The notes beneath the pieces are model-generated. The model worked only from the letters and a program-made list of their open reading frames with translations. It did not search any database and was not told the DNA's origin. Source: an uncultured Clostridia bacterium (lineage in GTDB: Bacteria; Bacillota; Clostridia; Oscillospirales; Acutalibacteraceae). Taken from it: a stretch of DNA of 64,000 nt. The DNA lies in contig CALAEV010000025.1 of NCBI GenBank assembly GCA_937892525.1, forward strand, positions 1 through 64,000. Direction: 5' to 3'. A program made the position numbers and the translations under genes. Positions 8,957-18,182 of this stretch are shown in pieces. The number at the start of each line of letters is the position of its first letter. Position 1 is the first letter of the stretch.

Positions 8957-9650
8957 ATCTGTTAATTTTCTTGATAAGTTAATTTTTAACTATTTGGGAA
9001 AAGAAAACACTGCAATACTTCTTTCGCAAACAGGATTTTTTATGGATTGCGAATTGAACGATGGTGTTTTGTGGGCGCAGTTCAATGACGATAATCAAAT
9101 TACAGCAATAATTTCAGGGGACAATGAAAATCAGGTCGCTTTTGCAAGTGAAAATGCTGACTTTGAAGAACTTTCATTTGTAATAAACGGCTCAGTTTTA
9201 TCGTCGGACAAACTCCCTTACAAGCAAATAGATAAAAAATATCTAATGCATATTTCATTGAAAAATATAACTGGTGAAAAGGGCATTAAATATAATCAAT
9301 ATAGTAAGATTGAAAAGTTAAACGACAAACTTACACCTGAAGCAACAGCTGTTAAAAAGTTTTTACACCTTAAGGGTTGTTGTGAAGGTGCAGTAATTGA
9401 AAAGGGTTTACATACAATTAGTGGTGGATTTATCTCTTTCAATAAAGATTTAGCCTTTATCTCGGATATTTTTACAAAAGAAAAGTACAGAGGTCAGGGT
9501 TACGGAAAGGCGATAGTTAAAAAATTACTAACACTTTCCCCTAGAAAAGATGTTTATTTAATCTCCAGAGATTACAATGTGAAATTTTATGAAAAACTCG
9601 GCTTTAAGGTCGTGAAAAATATATACGAATACACAACAAAGGAAAATTAA
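8949..9650 (+). CDS. GNAT family N-acetyltransferase
   Basis: Acetyl-CoA-dependent N-acetyltransferase of unknown substrate, 233 residues. The C-terminal third carries the GNAT acetyl-CoA-binding motif YRGQGYGKAIVKKLL (about residues 180-195) and the following FYEKLGFKVV strand. The N-terminal 150 residues are diverged. The ATG at 8949 has GAGGAG seven bases upstream and overlaps the M42 stop; an in-frame TTG at 8943 is less likely. The tight packing suggests a role linked to peptide or amino acid use, but this is inference. Confidence 0.8.
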   Translation: MVKSVNFLDKLIFNYLGKENTAILLSQTGFFMDCELNDGVLWAQFNDDNQITAIISGDNENQVAFASENADFEELSFVINGSVLSSDKLPYKQIDKKYLMHISLKNITGEKGIKYNQYSKIEKLNDKLTPEATAVKKFLHLKGCCEGAVIEKGLHTISGGFISFNKDLAFISDIFTKEKYRGQGYGKAIVKKLLTLSPRKDVYLISRDYNVKFYEKLGFKVVKNIYEYTTKEN

Positions 9651-9651
9651 A

Positions 9652-10923
9652 ATGTTTTTTGAAATCAGCGACAGAATTAAAGATTTATCAAAGGTAGCGC
9701 TCGAAAAGGCAAGCCCTGTATTCAAAGGAATTGACGAGTTGACGGAATATAATCAGCAAAAAGTTCTTTCTGCATTTATAAGAAATCGTGTTGATGAAAC
9801 AGATTTTAACAACTCAACCGGTTACGGTTACGGCGATAAGGGCAGAGAAAAACTTGATATGCTTACTGCAGATATTTTTGGTGCAGAAAGTGCCATAATC
9901 CGTGCAGGTGCGTTGGCAAGTGGTACTCATACTCTTGCAGTTTGTCTTTATGGTATTCTTCGTCCAAATGATGTTATGCTTTGTGTAAGTGGCACTCCTT
10001 ATGATACACTTCACTCAACAATCGGTCTTGGTGGCAAGAATATGGGCGATGGTACTCTTGCAGATTTTGGTGTTCATTATCAACAGATTGATTTGACAGA
10101 AGATGACCAGCTTGATTACGATGCAATTGAGGAATGTGCAAAAGACAAGGCAGTTAGAATGGTTTATATTCAGCGTTCTCGTGGTTATTCTTTAAGACAT
10201 ACAATTTCTGTTGATGAAATCAAAAAAGTTTGTGAAATTGTGCACAGAGTCAATAAAAGAGCAGTTGTAATGGTTGATAACTGCTACGGCGAGTTTACCG
10301 AGAAAAAAGAGCCAACAGAGGTTGGTGCAGACCTAATGGCAGGCTCACTTATTAAAAACGCAGGTGGTGGAATTGCTGCTTGTGGTGGCTATATTGCAGG
10401 TAGAAAAGACTTAGTTGAGCTTTGCGGTTATCGTCTTACTACCCCTGGTTTGGGCACAGAAGTTGGTGCAACACTTGGTCAGAACAGAAGCGTATTTATG
10501 GGGCTTTTCAATGCTCCACACGTTGTTGGTGAGGCTCTTAAAACTGCAGTTTTTGCTGCATCTGTTTATACAGAACTTGGATTTAAGGTTACTCCAACAG
10601 TAGAAGAAACTCGTCACGATATTATTCAGGCAATTTGCTTAGAAAACGCCGAAAACCTTGTTGCGTTTTGTCAAGGGCTTCAAAAAGGCGCACCAGTTGA
10701 CTCTTACGTAACTCCTGAGCCTTGGGATATGCCTGGCTACGATAATCAAGTTATTATGTCAGCAGGTGCATTCACAAACGGCTCATCAATTGAGCTTTCT
10801 GCAGACGCTCCACTTCGTGAGCCTTATGCAGTATGGATGCAAGGTGGACTTAATTTCCATAGTGGAAAAATTGGCGTAATGTTAGCCACTGAAGAACTTT
10901 TGAAAAGAGGTCTTATAAAATGA
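9652..10923 (+). CDS. methionine gamma-lyase family PLP enzyme (aluminium-resistance family, YnbB-like)
   Basis: Fold-type I PLP enzyme of the family often annotated methionine gamma-lyase or aluminium resistance protein; a C-S lyase activity is likely but not proven. The probable PLP lysine is in GSLIKNAGGGIAACGGY. An aspartate that would contact the pyridine nitrogen is in VVMVDNCYGEF. N-terminal FEISDRIKDLSKVALEKA matches the family start. The length of 423 residues is typical. Its stop and the next start overlap as ATGA. Confidence 0.88.
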   Translation: MFFEISDRIKDLSKVALEKASPVFKGIDELTEYNQQKVLSAFIRNRVDETDFNNSTGYGYGDKGREKLDMLTADIFGAESAIIRAGALASGTHTLAVCLYGILRPNDVMLCVSGTPYDTLHSTIGLGGKNMGDGTLADFGVHYQQIDLTEDDQLDYDAIEECAKDKAVRMVYIQRSRGYSLRHTISVDEIKKVCEIVHRVNKRAVVMVDNCYGEFTEKKEPTEVGADLMAGSLIKNAGGGIAACGGYIAGRKDLVELCGYRLTTPGLGTEVGATLGQNRSVFMGLFNAPHVVGEALKTAVFAASVYTELGFKVTPTVEETRHDIIQAICLENAENLVAFCQGLQKGAPVDSYVTPEPWDMPGYDNQVIMSAGAFTNGSSIELSADAPLREPYAVWMQGGLNFHSGKIGVMLATEELLKRGLIK

Positions 10924-12443
10924 AATTGATGCATCTTAAAAGTGGTACTGATGTGCGTGGTGTTGCAGTTGCAACAGAGAAATACCCTGAAATTCAGTTG
11001 ACAGATGATGTTGTAAAATACATTTCAAAAGCGTTTATTAAGTTTTTAAGTGAAAAAACAAGTAAAAAATATAGTGATTTACTTGTATCTGTTGGTCACG
11101 ATTCAAGAATTTCTGCAGACAGAATAAGAACAGCAGTAATTGACGCAGTCAGCGAGATGGGGGTTAATATCTTAATTTGCTCATACTGTTCAACTCCTGC
11201 TATGTTTATGACAACTGTTACAAGAGAGTGTGACGGTGCAATTCAAATTACAGCGAGCCATCATCCTTTTGACAGAAACGGTCTTAAATTTTTCACTCGC
11301 GACGGTGGTCTTTCAGGTGATGAACTTAAATCAATTCTTGCAGATGCAGAAAACGAGCCAAAAGATAAAGCAGAGAAAAACGGCACTATTACAGAAATTG
11401 ATTACATTTCCGAATATGCCGAGATTCTTCGTAATATGATTAAAAAAGGCGTGAATGCCGAAGACTATGAGCATCCGTTAAAAGATTTCAAAATTGCAGT
11501 TGATGCAGGTAATGGTGTTGGTGGATTTTACGCTACACAAGTTTTAGCACCTCTTGGTGCAGATGTTAGCGCTAGTCAGTTTTTAGAGCCAGACGGAATG
11601 TTCCCTAATCATATTCCAAATCCTGAAAATAAAGTTGCTATGGAGTATATCCGTAACGCTACAATCAATAATAATTGTGATTTAGGTGTGATTTTTGATA
11701 CTGACGTTGACCGTGCATCTTGTGTTGATGAAAAAGGTGATGAAATCAACCGAAATTCAATAGTAGCATTAGCATCAGTAATCGCACTTGAAAATAACGA
11801 GGGTGGCAGTATTGTAACTGACTCCGTTACAAGTGATGGTCTTCGCGAATTTATTGAAGATACATTAGGTGGCAAGCACATTCGCTTTAAGCGTGGCTAT
11901 AAAAATGTTATAGACGAGGCAATTCGTCGCACAAATCTTGGCGAGAATACTCCTCTTGCTATTGAAACATCTGGTCATGCTGCGTTCAAAGAAAATTATT
12001 ACCTTGATGATGGCGCATATCTTATTACTAAAATCATTATTAAAGCAGCAGTACTTCGCAAAGAGGGCAAGAAGATTGGGGACTGCATAAAAGCTCTTAA
12101 AAAACCTCTTGAAGAAAAAGAACTGCGTTTTAATATTCTTAGTGATAATTTCCGTGAAATTGGCGAAAAGCTTATTGAAGAAATTAAGGTTATTGCAGAA
12201 AAAGACGCAGATATGATTTTAGCATCTGACAATTATGAGGGTGTGCGCGTTTCGTTTGCAGATGAAGACAAAAAAGGCTGGTTTTTACTTCGTCTTTCTG
12301 TTCATGACCCTGTTATGCCTTTCAACACTGAAAGTGATACAGAGGGTGGATGCGTAGAAATTTGCAAAGTATTCTATGATTTAGTGAAAAATGTAAAGGA
12401 TATTGACTTTACACCCATTAAAGATTTCATAAAATTGCAATAA
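10920..12443 (+). CDS. phosphohexomutase (phosphomannomutase/phosphoglucomutase family)
   Basis: Alpha-D-phosphohexomutase moving a phosphate between C1 and C6 of a hexose. The four diagnostic loops are present: the phosphoserine loop ITASHHPFDRNGLKFF, the Mg loop FDTDVDRASC, the sugar-binding loop ETSGHAAFKENYY, and the phosphate-binding region near NYEGVRVSF. At 507 residues it is slightly longer than bacterial ManB/PGM proteins. It is the last gene of the VTT-galK operon, with an ATGA overlap upstream. Substrate preference (glucose versus mannose) cannot be read from sequence. Confidence 0.88.
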   Translation: MKLMHLKSGTDVRGVAVATEKYPEIQLTDDVVKYISKAFIKFLSEKTSKKYSDLLVSVGHDSRISADRIRTAVIDAVSEMGVNILICSYCSTPAMFMTTVTRECDGAIQITASHHPFDRNGLKFFTRDGGLSGDELKSILADAENEPKDKAEKNGTITEIDYISEYAEILRNMIKKGVNAEDYEHPLKDFKIAVDAGNGVGGFYATQVLAPLGADVSASQFLEPDGMFPNHIPNPENKVAMEYIRNATINNNCDLGVIFDTDVDRASCVDEKGDEINRNSIVALASVIALENNEGGSIVTDSVTSDGLREFIEDTLGGKHIRFKRGYKNVIDEAIRRTNLGENTPLAIETSGHAAFKENYYLDDGAYLITKIIIKAAVLRKEGKKIGDCIKALKKPLEEKELRFNILSDNFREIGEKLIEEIKVIAEKDADMILASDNYEGVRVSFADEDKKGWFLLRLSVHDPVMPFNTESDTEGGCVEICKVFYDLVKNVKDIDFTPIKDFIKLQ

Positions 12444-12448
12444 AATTA

Positions 12449-12477
12449 TTGACAAAAGCGTCAAAAAATTTTAGTAT
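12449..12477 (+). promoter_or_regulatory. sigma-A promoter of acpP
   Basis: TTGACA at 12449-12454, 17-base spacer, TAGTAT at 12472-12477; immediately downstream of the phosphohexomutase stop and about 30 bases before the AGGAGG of acpP. Confidence 0.7.
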
Positions 12478-12512
12478 ATATGGTGTAAATATTTTTGCAG
12501 GAGGTGTTATGA

Positions 12513-12737
12513 ATGGTATTTGAAAAAGTTCGTGAAATTATTTGCGACCAGCTCGAATTAGAAGAAGATGTTGTAACTATGGACGCTATTCTTCTTGAGG
12601 ACCTTGGTGCAGACAGCATTGATTTGGCTGACCTTGTAATGACTTTCGAAGATGAGTTTGATTTAGAAATCTCTGACGAAGCTCTTGAAAATATTAAAAC
12701 TGTTTCCGATATTGTTAAATTTATCGAAGAACACTAA
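12513..12737 (+). CDS. acpP: acyl carrier protein
   Basis: Carries acyl groups on a 4'-phosphopantetheine arm for fatty-acid synthesis and acyl transfer. The 74-residue acidic protein has the modification site LGADSIDL with Ser35. The ATG at 12513 has AGGAGG eight bases upstream. A nearer ATG at 12509 is out of frame and closes after four codons. It has its own promoter and terminator, and is followed by proS rather than the usual fab genes. It could serve the PlsC-like acyltransferases further downstream. Confidence 0.95.
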   Translation: MVFEKVREIICDQLELEEDVVTMDAILLEDLGADSIDLADLVMTFEDEFDLEISDEALENIKTVSDIVKFIEEH

Positions 12738-12768
12738 TTGATTATTAATTTTATTTGATTATAAACTG

Positions 12769-12795
12769 CAGGGACGGCTCGTCCCTGTAATTTTT
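12769..12795 (+). terminator. terminator after acpP
   Basis: An eight-base stem CAGGGACG / CGTCCCTG (12769-12776 and 12780-12787) with a three-base loop, followed by TAATTTTT. Confidence 0.75.
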
Positions 12796-12813
12796 AGATA
12801 AGGAAGATATAAA

Positions 12814-14250
12814 ATGGCTGAACAAAAAAAGATGGTTGAGGAAATTACCTCAATGGACGTGGATTTTGCCAAATGGTATACCGACGTTGTTAAAAAAGCA
12901 GAATTGGTTGAATATACAAGCGTAAAGGGCTGTATGGTTATTCGACCTTACGGTTATGCTATTTGGGAAAATATTCAGAAAACACTTGACGGAATGTTCA
13001 AAGAAACAGGGCACGAAAACGTTTGTATGCCTATGTTTATTCCTGAAAGTCTCTTAAATAAAGAAAAGGACCACGTTGAAGGTTTTGCACCTGAAGTTGC
13101 TTGGGTAACTCACGGTGGTAGTGAAAAACTTGAAGAACGTCTTTGTGTTCGACCTACTTCTGAAACACTTTTCTGCGAACACTACGCAAATATTATTCAG
13201 TCTTACCGCGACTTGCCAAAACTCTATAATCAGTGGGTTTCTGTTGTTCGTTGGGAAAAGACAACAAGACCATTCCTTCGTACTCGTGAATTCTTATGGC
13301 AAGAAGGCCATACAATTCACGCTACTGCAGAGGAAGCACAGGAAGAAACAATCAGAATGCTTAATGTTTATGCTGACTTCTGTGAAAACTACCTTGCAAT
13401 GCCTGTTGTTAAAGGCGTAAAAACTGCAAAAGAACGCTTTGCAGGTGCAGAAGATACATACACAATCGAAGCACTTATGCACGACGGTAAAGCATTACAG
13501 TCTGCAACAAGCCACTATTTTGGCGACGGATTTGCAAAAGCATTTGAAATTCAGTTCCAAGATAAAGACAATAAATTAAAACATCCATTCCAGACATCAT
13601 GGGGTTGCACAACTCGTCTTATTGGTGCTCTTATTATGACTCACGGTGACAATAACGGTCTTGTTTTACCACCTAAAATTGCACCAATTCAGGTTGTTGT
13701 TGTGCCTGTTGCATCTCATAAGCCAGGCGTTAAAGAAAAGGCAACTGAAGTTTATGAAAACCTTAAGAAAGTTTGTCGTGCAAAGATTGATTTAAGTGAT
13801 AACTCACCTGGTTGGAAATATGCAGAATACGAAATGAAGGGCGTTCCACTTCGTCTTGAATTAGGCCCACGTGATATTGAGAATAATCAATGTGTAATTG
13901 TTCGTCGTGATACAAGAGAAAAATACTTTGTATCTCTTGATGAACTTGAAACAAAGATTCCTGAACTTATTCAATTAGTTCACGATGGTCTTTATAATGC
14001 AGCACTTGAGCGTAGAAACAATATGACTTATGTTGCAAACAATATGGACGAAATGATTGATATTGCTGAGAATAAACCTGGCTTTATTAAGGCTATGTGG
14101 TGTGGTGACCGTGAATGTGAAGATGCTCTTAAAGAGCAGGCAGGCGTATCATCACGCTGTATTCCATTCGTTCAGGAAAAAATTGGCGACACTTGTGTTT
14201 GCTGTGGCAAACCTGCTGACAAAATGCTCTATTGGGGCAAAGCGTATTAA
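12814..14250 (+). CDS. proS: prolyl-tRNA synthetase (short ProS3 / eukaryote-archaeon-like type)
   Basis: Class II synthetase charging tRNA-Pro. At 478 residues it is the form without the editing insertion. Motifs seen: motif 1 region near GYAIWENIQKTLDGMF, motif 2 in LYNQWVSVVRWEKTTRPFLR followed by TREFLWQEGHT, and motif 3 in TSWGCTTRLIGALIMTHGD. The C-terminal domain contains GDTCVCCGKPADK and ends in Tyr (WGKAY), typical of ProS3. A ribosome binding site AAGGAAG precedes the ATG. It is a single gene followed by a terminator; no T-box leader is visible in the 76 bases upstream. Confidence 0.95.
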   Translation: MAEQKKMVEEITSMDVDFAKWYTDVVKKAELVEYTSVKGCMVIRPYGYAIWENIQKTLDGMFKETGHENVCMPMFIPESLLNKEKDHVEGFAPEVAWVTHGGSEKLEERLCVRPTSETLFCEHYANIIQSYRDLPKLYNQWVSVVRWEKTTRPFLRTREFLWQEGHTIHATAEEAQEETIRMLNVYADFCENYLAMPVVKGVKTAKERFAGAEDTYTIEALMHDGKALQSATSHYFGDGFAKAFEIQFQDKDNKLKHPFQTSWGCTTRLIGALIMTHGDNNGLVLPPKIAPIQVVVVPVASHKPGVKEKATEVYENLKKVCRAKIDLSDNSPGWKYAEYEMKGVPLRLELGPRDIENNQCVIVRRDTREKYFVSLDELETKIPELIQLVHDGLYNAALERRNNMTYVANNMDEMIDIAENKPGFIKAMWCGDRECEDALKEQAGVSSRCIPFVQEKIGDTCVCCGKPADKMLYWGKAY

Positions 14251-14296
14251 TTCGTAATGCTTAATCCGTAATTCGGAATTAAATCTAAAAACAAAG

Positions 14297-14325
14297 GACT
14301 CAACTAGTTTGTTGAGTCTTTTTTA
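14297..14325 (+). terminator. terminator after proS
   Basis: Stem GACTCAAC / GTTGAGTC (14297-14304 and 14311-14318), six-base loop, followed by six T. Confidence 0.85.
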
Positions 14326-14345
14326 TTGATTCCACGAACCATAGA

Positions 14346-14374
14346 TTTACAAAATCAAATGTTTGGTATATGAT
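14346..14374 (+). promoter_or_regulatory. sigma-A promoter of the XRE membrane regulator
   Basis: TTTACA (14346-14351), a 17-base spacer and TATGAT (14369-14374), about 22 bases before the ATG at 14397. Confidence 0.7.
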
Positions 14375-14396
14375 TTTAGTGAAAGGAGTGGAGAAA

Positions 14397-15494
14397 ATGG
14401 ATAATATAAAAACAGGACAATTCATTAAAGATTTAAGAACAGAAAAAGGCTTTACTCAACAAGAACTTGCAGAAAAACTTAACTGCACAAATAAGGCGGT
14501 TTCTCGTTGGGAAACAGGTGGTGGCTCGCCAGATATTGATTTTCTTGTGCCTTTAGCAGAAGTACTTGGAGTGACGGTAAACGAACTTCTTGCAGGTGAG
14601 AGAATAAGCGAAGATAATATTCTACAAAAAAGTGATGAAGTAATAGTTGATACAATGAAGAAGTCAAAGAAACAAAAAGGCAGACTTCAATGGATTATTT
14701 TCGTAATCAGTTGTCTGGCACAAATACTTATAACATCATGTGCTGCATTTATGCTTGACGATGACAATTGGATTGAAATTACGGTAGTTTCATTATTCGC
14801 TACTATGATTTTAATGCTTATTTCAAATGTCAAGTTTCGATTTATCACTCCAATTACCAGTGCAATAATTTATTCTGTATTTACACTTCTTAATAAAGAA
14901 ACTATAGCATTTGTTGTTTTCTATTTTGTAATTACTGCAATTTTAAGTCAGATAACATTTGCAATTAAGAATTTTATATTAAAAAAAGCATTGAAAAAGT
15001 ATAAAAAGCAAGGCAAGAAAAAGCAAAGATGTATTTTAATTGTTTTAATATTGATTTTAGTAGTGCTTGTAAGTTTTTCGGCTGCTGTAATTCTTGAATA
15101 CACGCACGCTTTATGGATTTGGCAGGATGTTGGATTTCTTGCACCACCTACAAAACAGATGTTAGAAGAACAAGCAGACAAAGATGGTGGTTCAATTGTC
15201 GTTTATGGAGAACCGAAAATTCACTATTTCAAAGCAACTGTATTCCCATGGGAAAACGAACAAAAGGTTATGGAGAAAATTGAGTTAAACAGACAAAATG
15301 GCGATATTTCAAGAGATTATCTTGTAGAATACGGCTATTTATATGGTTATTTTGAAGTAGAACACGAAGTTGTTGAAACAAACTTTGACGTTTATAAATA
15401 TTGGCTTAAAGGAAGCCCTAACGGTGCAAGATGGCTTGTAACGGTGGATTGTTCAGGAGATGACTACGCTGTGACTTATGAAAAATTTGCCTAA
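14397..15494 (+). CDS. membrane-anchored XRE family regulator with extracytoplasmic C-terminus
   Basis: N-terminal Cro/CI-type HTH (about residues 5-60, with FTQQELAEKLNCTNKAVSRW) followed by a linker and several hydrophobic segments: roughly 100-120, 130-145, 150-170, 175-195 and 215-240. The last 110 residues are polar and probably extracytoplasmic. The layout suggests a one-component membrane sensor-regulator, ligand unknown. The ATG at 14397 is chosen because AGGAG lies eight bases upstream; the frame extends upstream without a better site. It has its own promoter and a bidirectional terminator. A close relative in architecture lies at 52803. Confidence 0.8.
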   Translation: MDNIKTGQFIKDLRTEKGFTQQELAEKLNCTNKAVSRWETGGGSPDIDFLVPLAEVLGVTVNELLAGERISEDNILQKSDEVIVDTMKKSKKQKGRLQWIIFVISCLAQILITSCAAFMLDDDNWIEITVVSLFATMILMLISNVKFRFITPITSAIIYSVFTLLNKETIAFVVFYFVITAILSQITFAIKNFILKKALKKYKKQGKKKQRCILIVLILILVVLVSFSAAVILEYTHALWIWQDVGFLAPPTKQMLEEQADKDGGSIVVYGEPKIHYFKATVFPWENEQKVMEKIELNRQNGDISRDYLVEYGYLYGYFEVEHEVVETNFDVYKYWLKGSPNGARWLVTVDCSGDDYAVTYEKFA

Positions 15495-15495
15495 C

Positions 15496-15523
15496 AAAAA
15501 ACGGAGCGTTTGCTCCGTTTTTT
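15496..15523. terminator. bidirectional terminator between XRE regulator and PlsC-like gene
   Basis: Symmetric A6-CGGAGC-loop-GCTCCG-T6 at 15496-15523. It serves both convergent genes and overlaps the last bases of the PlsC-like stop codon. Confidence 0.9.
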
Positions 15524-16805
15524 ATTGCTCGTTAGCAATTTTGAATGCTTCTTCTGTTGCTAGGGCAAGTTTTGTAACTATGTCCTTTTTCTTTGTCATA
15601 CAGTAGAAGGAATCGTTTGTAGTTGAAATTTCAAAGCAATCGGCACCTTTAAGTTGATTAAAACCATACTCAATATGCAAACTGTAAAGTCCTTTTGTTG
15701 GACGCTCAATTTTGTAATCATTGCCGTTGTAATGACCTGTAATTACAAATCCGTTTTCTAAATTGTGAGTAACCGTGCCAATGCCCAGTGGCACATAATC
15801 ATATACATTTGGCTGAGAAATAATTTCAACTTCTTCTTCATAATGGTATTTGCCTTGAAGAATTTCATCTCTTACATTTTGTCTTTCCCAAGCGTACCAA
15901 TCAGGGATGTGTGAAAATTCGGTTTCGCCATTTAGTGCTTTTAATTCACCTAAAGTGGTCATTTCCCACTTCTTGCCACATTCTTCACAGAAAAGATGAC
16001 TTCCCTTTGAATTCATTTTGTGTTCAGTCTTACAAGCAGGGCATTGATAAAGCACCTTGTGAAGCCCTTCTGCACGTCTTTTCTTTTTAATAATGATGTT
16101 ATTGTCCTTTTGCCACTTAAAGTCGTCATAGGTCATTTCTTGACGAATTATCTCGTTAATTTCGTCAACAGACATATTTGCAACTTGTTCTGCCGTTAAA
16201 ACTTGCTTGACTGTTGCATAAAACGGTGCTTTTCTGTAAGTATAACTTGCCCAGAATGGTAAATTCAAGTAATTTCCGTGGTTAAGCATAACTACAAGTG
16301 GCACACCATTCTTTTTAACAAGTTTGCCAATAGCATCAGGCAATATGGATTGAGTGCCGTCAGGAGTGTAGCGCGCTTCAGGATACATACAGAACACATC
16401 GCCGTATTCTTTCAGCACTTTTTTGCAAGAACGCACAAGGGCTGTATCTGTAGTGAATTTGTGAGTGCAGATGCACCCTGCCTTTTCCATAATTTTCGGA
16501 AAAAGGTGAAACACATTAAATGCCGCAACCACATTGACCTTGTGTGGATATGTTGCTCTGAAAAGCACAGCAAAATCCATAAACTGCATATGGTTGGCAA
16601 GAAGAATGTATGGTGGCTTTAAGCCTTCCATATTTATTTTTTCAATTTTATAACCTGCTCTTACAAGAGATAACATCGCACCAGAAAGCTGATAAGCACC
16701 TTTTGTGATTTTATCTGGTTGCTTGGCAGGAACTTTACCTACGGCAGAACGCTCAATTCCGTCAGGATAAATAATTTCTGTTATATATTCTCTTGATTCG
16801 TTCAT
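15522..16805 (-). CDS. PlsC-like acyltransferase with zinc ribbon (paralogue 1)
   Basis: Probable 1-acylglycerol-3-phosphate-type acyltransferase, 427 residues. The acyltransferase motif HX4D is H72-D77 (NHMQFMD), followed by a YPEAR motif in place of the usual FPEG(T/S)R. Around residues 245-275 is a four-cysteine zinc ribbon with CPAC and CEEC. The C-terminal 130 residues form a separate domain shared with the neighbouring paralogue (SHIPDWYAWER, YSLHIEYGFNQLKG). The HX4D motif supports catalysis, but the acyl acceptor is unknown. It sits 11 bases downstream of paralogue 2, evidently a tandem duplication in one transcript. Confidence 0.8.
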   Translation of the reverse strand: MNESREYITEIIYPDGIERSAVGKVPAKQPDKITKGAYQLSGAMLSLVRAGYKIEKINMEGLKPPYILLANHMQFMDFAVLFRATYPHKVNVVAAFNVFHLFPKIMEKAGCICTHKFTTDTALVRSCKKVLKEYGDVFCMYPEARYTPDGTQSILPDAIGKLVKKNGVPLVVMLNHGNYLNLPFWASYTYRKAPFYATVKQVLTAEQVANMSVDEINEIIRQEMTYDDFKWQKDNNIIIKKKRRAEGLHKVLYQCPACKTEHKMNSKGSHLFCEECGKKWEMTTLGELKALNGETEFSHIPDWYAWERQNVRDEILQGKYHYEEEVEIISQPNVYDYVPLGIGTVTHNLENGFVITGHYNGNDYKIERPTKGLYSLHIEYGFNQLKGADCFEISTTNDSFYCMTKKKDIVTKLALATEEAFKIANEQ

Positions 16806-16816
16806 AATTTGTTACC

Positions 16817-18115
16817 TTATTCAGCTTTTGCGCTGACTTTTGGCATAGTTGCGATTTTGTATGCTTCTTCTGTTGCAAGCATAAGTTTTGTTACAACATC
16901 TTTCTGTCTTGGAATACAATAGAAAGAGTTATCTTTAACTGAAACATCAAAGCAGTCAACCTTACCAAGTTTCTTGAATGCAAATTCGTTATGTAATGTA
17001 TAAAGTGTTTTTGTCTGTCGTTGAATTCTATAATCGTGGCCGTTGTAGTTGCCCTCGATTATAAATCCGTTTTCATAGTCGTGAGTAACTTTTGCCTCAC
17101 CTATAGGAATAAATTCAAGACCAGGCATTGTCTCGACAGGAAGTGTTTCTTCATAATAATATGTACCGTCAAGAATTTCTTGGCGAACACATTCACGCTC
17201 CCACTCATACCAATCAGGAATATGTGAAAACTCTGTTTCACCGTCAAGTGCTTTTAATTCGCCAAGCTCTGTGTATTCCCACACCTTGCCACATTCTTCG
17301 CAAGTAAGGTGTATTCCTTTACCGACCATTTTGCCTTCTGCCATACAGTGTGGGCATTTGTAAAGGACTTTATTAAGACCGTCTGCACGGAAATCTTCTG
17401 TAATTTTAATGTTGTTTTCTTTTTGCCAAGCGTGGTCGTCGTAATACATTTCTTCACGGATTACTTCGTTGATTTCGTCAGCAGTCATATTTTCAATTTG
17501 CTCAACTGTAAGAACTTGCTTCATAGTTGAATAGAACGGTACTTTTCTGTATTGACGGAAATCCCAGAATGGCGCATTAAGATAATGACCATGGTTAAGA
17601 AGTACTACAACAGGAACTTTGTTCTTTTTAACAAGCTTGCCCACAACATCAGGGATTATTGCAGTTGTACCCACATTTGAGTAGCGTGCTTCAGGGTACA
17701 TACAAAGAACATCGCCATATTCGTGAAGTACTTTATGGCAGGCACGGACAAGGCTTAAATCAGTTGTGTATTTTCTGTGGCAAGCACAACCTAATTCTGT
17801 CATAACCTTTTCAAAGCCGATAAATCCGTCAAGAGTAGCAATATTATTGATTTTATGTGGATGTACTGCCTTGTAGCAAGTAAAGAAATCTACAAATTGA
17901 TTGTGGTTGCAAAGAACAATATATGGTGGTTTAAGATTTTCTACATCGCCGATTTTTTCAAGTTTAGTGCCACCACGGACAATAAATTTAAGAATAAAAC
18001 GCGAAATGTTATATACAAGCCCTGCGTAAAAGTCATTTTGTCTTTTAGGCATAATAGGGGGTACAGTTATTTTTTTATCTTCAGGATATACAATATAATC
18101 AAGAACTTCGTTCAT
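16817..18115 (-). CDS. PlsC-like acyltransferase with zinc ribbon (paralogue 2)
   Basis: Paralogue of the downstream gene, 432 residues, with the same order: HX4D at H71-D76 (NHNQFVD), a YPEARYS motif, a zinc ribbon (CPHC, CEEC) and the shared C-terminal domain. The ATG at 18115 is preferred over the GTG at 18124, because AGGTG lies six bases upstream of the ATG and overlaps the GTG. It is the first gene of a two-gene unit. The large C-terminal domain and ribbon are absent from ordinary PlsC (about 240 residues), so a specialised substrate or a complex partner is likely. Confidence 0.8.
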   Translation of the reverse strand: MNEVLDYIVYPEDKKITVPPIMPKRQNDFYAGLVYNISRFILKFIVRGGTKLEKIGDVENLKPPYIVLCNHNQFVDFFTCYKAVHPHKINNIATLDGFIGFEKVMTELGCACHRKYTTDLSLVRACHKVLHEYGDVLCMYPEARYSNVGTTAIIPDVVGKLVKKNKVPVVVLLNHGHYLNAPFWDFRQYRKVPFYSTMKQVLTVEQIENMTADEINEVIREEMYYDDHAWQKENNIKITEDFRADGLNKVLYKCPHCMAEGKMVGKGIHLTCEECGKVWEYTELGELKALDGETEFSHIPDWYEWERECVRQEILDGTYYYEETLPVETMPGLEFIPIGEAKVTHDYENGFIIEGNYNGHDYRIQRQTKTLYTLHNEFAFKKLGKVDCFDVSVKDNSFYCIPRQKDVVTKLMLATEEAYKIATMPKVSAKAE

Positions 18116-18182
18116 AAAAATCACCTGTTTGTAACCAATTTGTAACTATTTTACCATATTGTCCAAAAATAATCAAGTGGAG

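Noticed and set aside
12769..12788. CAGGGACG inverted repeat as an operator or mobile element end
   Set aside because: Position after acpP and the following T run make a simple terminator the better reading.
12738..12813. T-box leader before proS
   Set aside because: Only 76 bases separate acpP and proS and no T-box consensus or specifier structure is visible.
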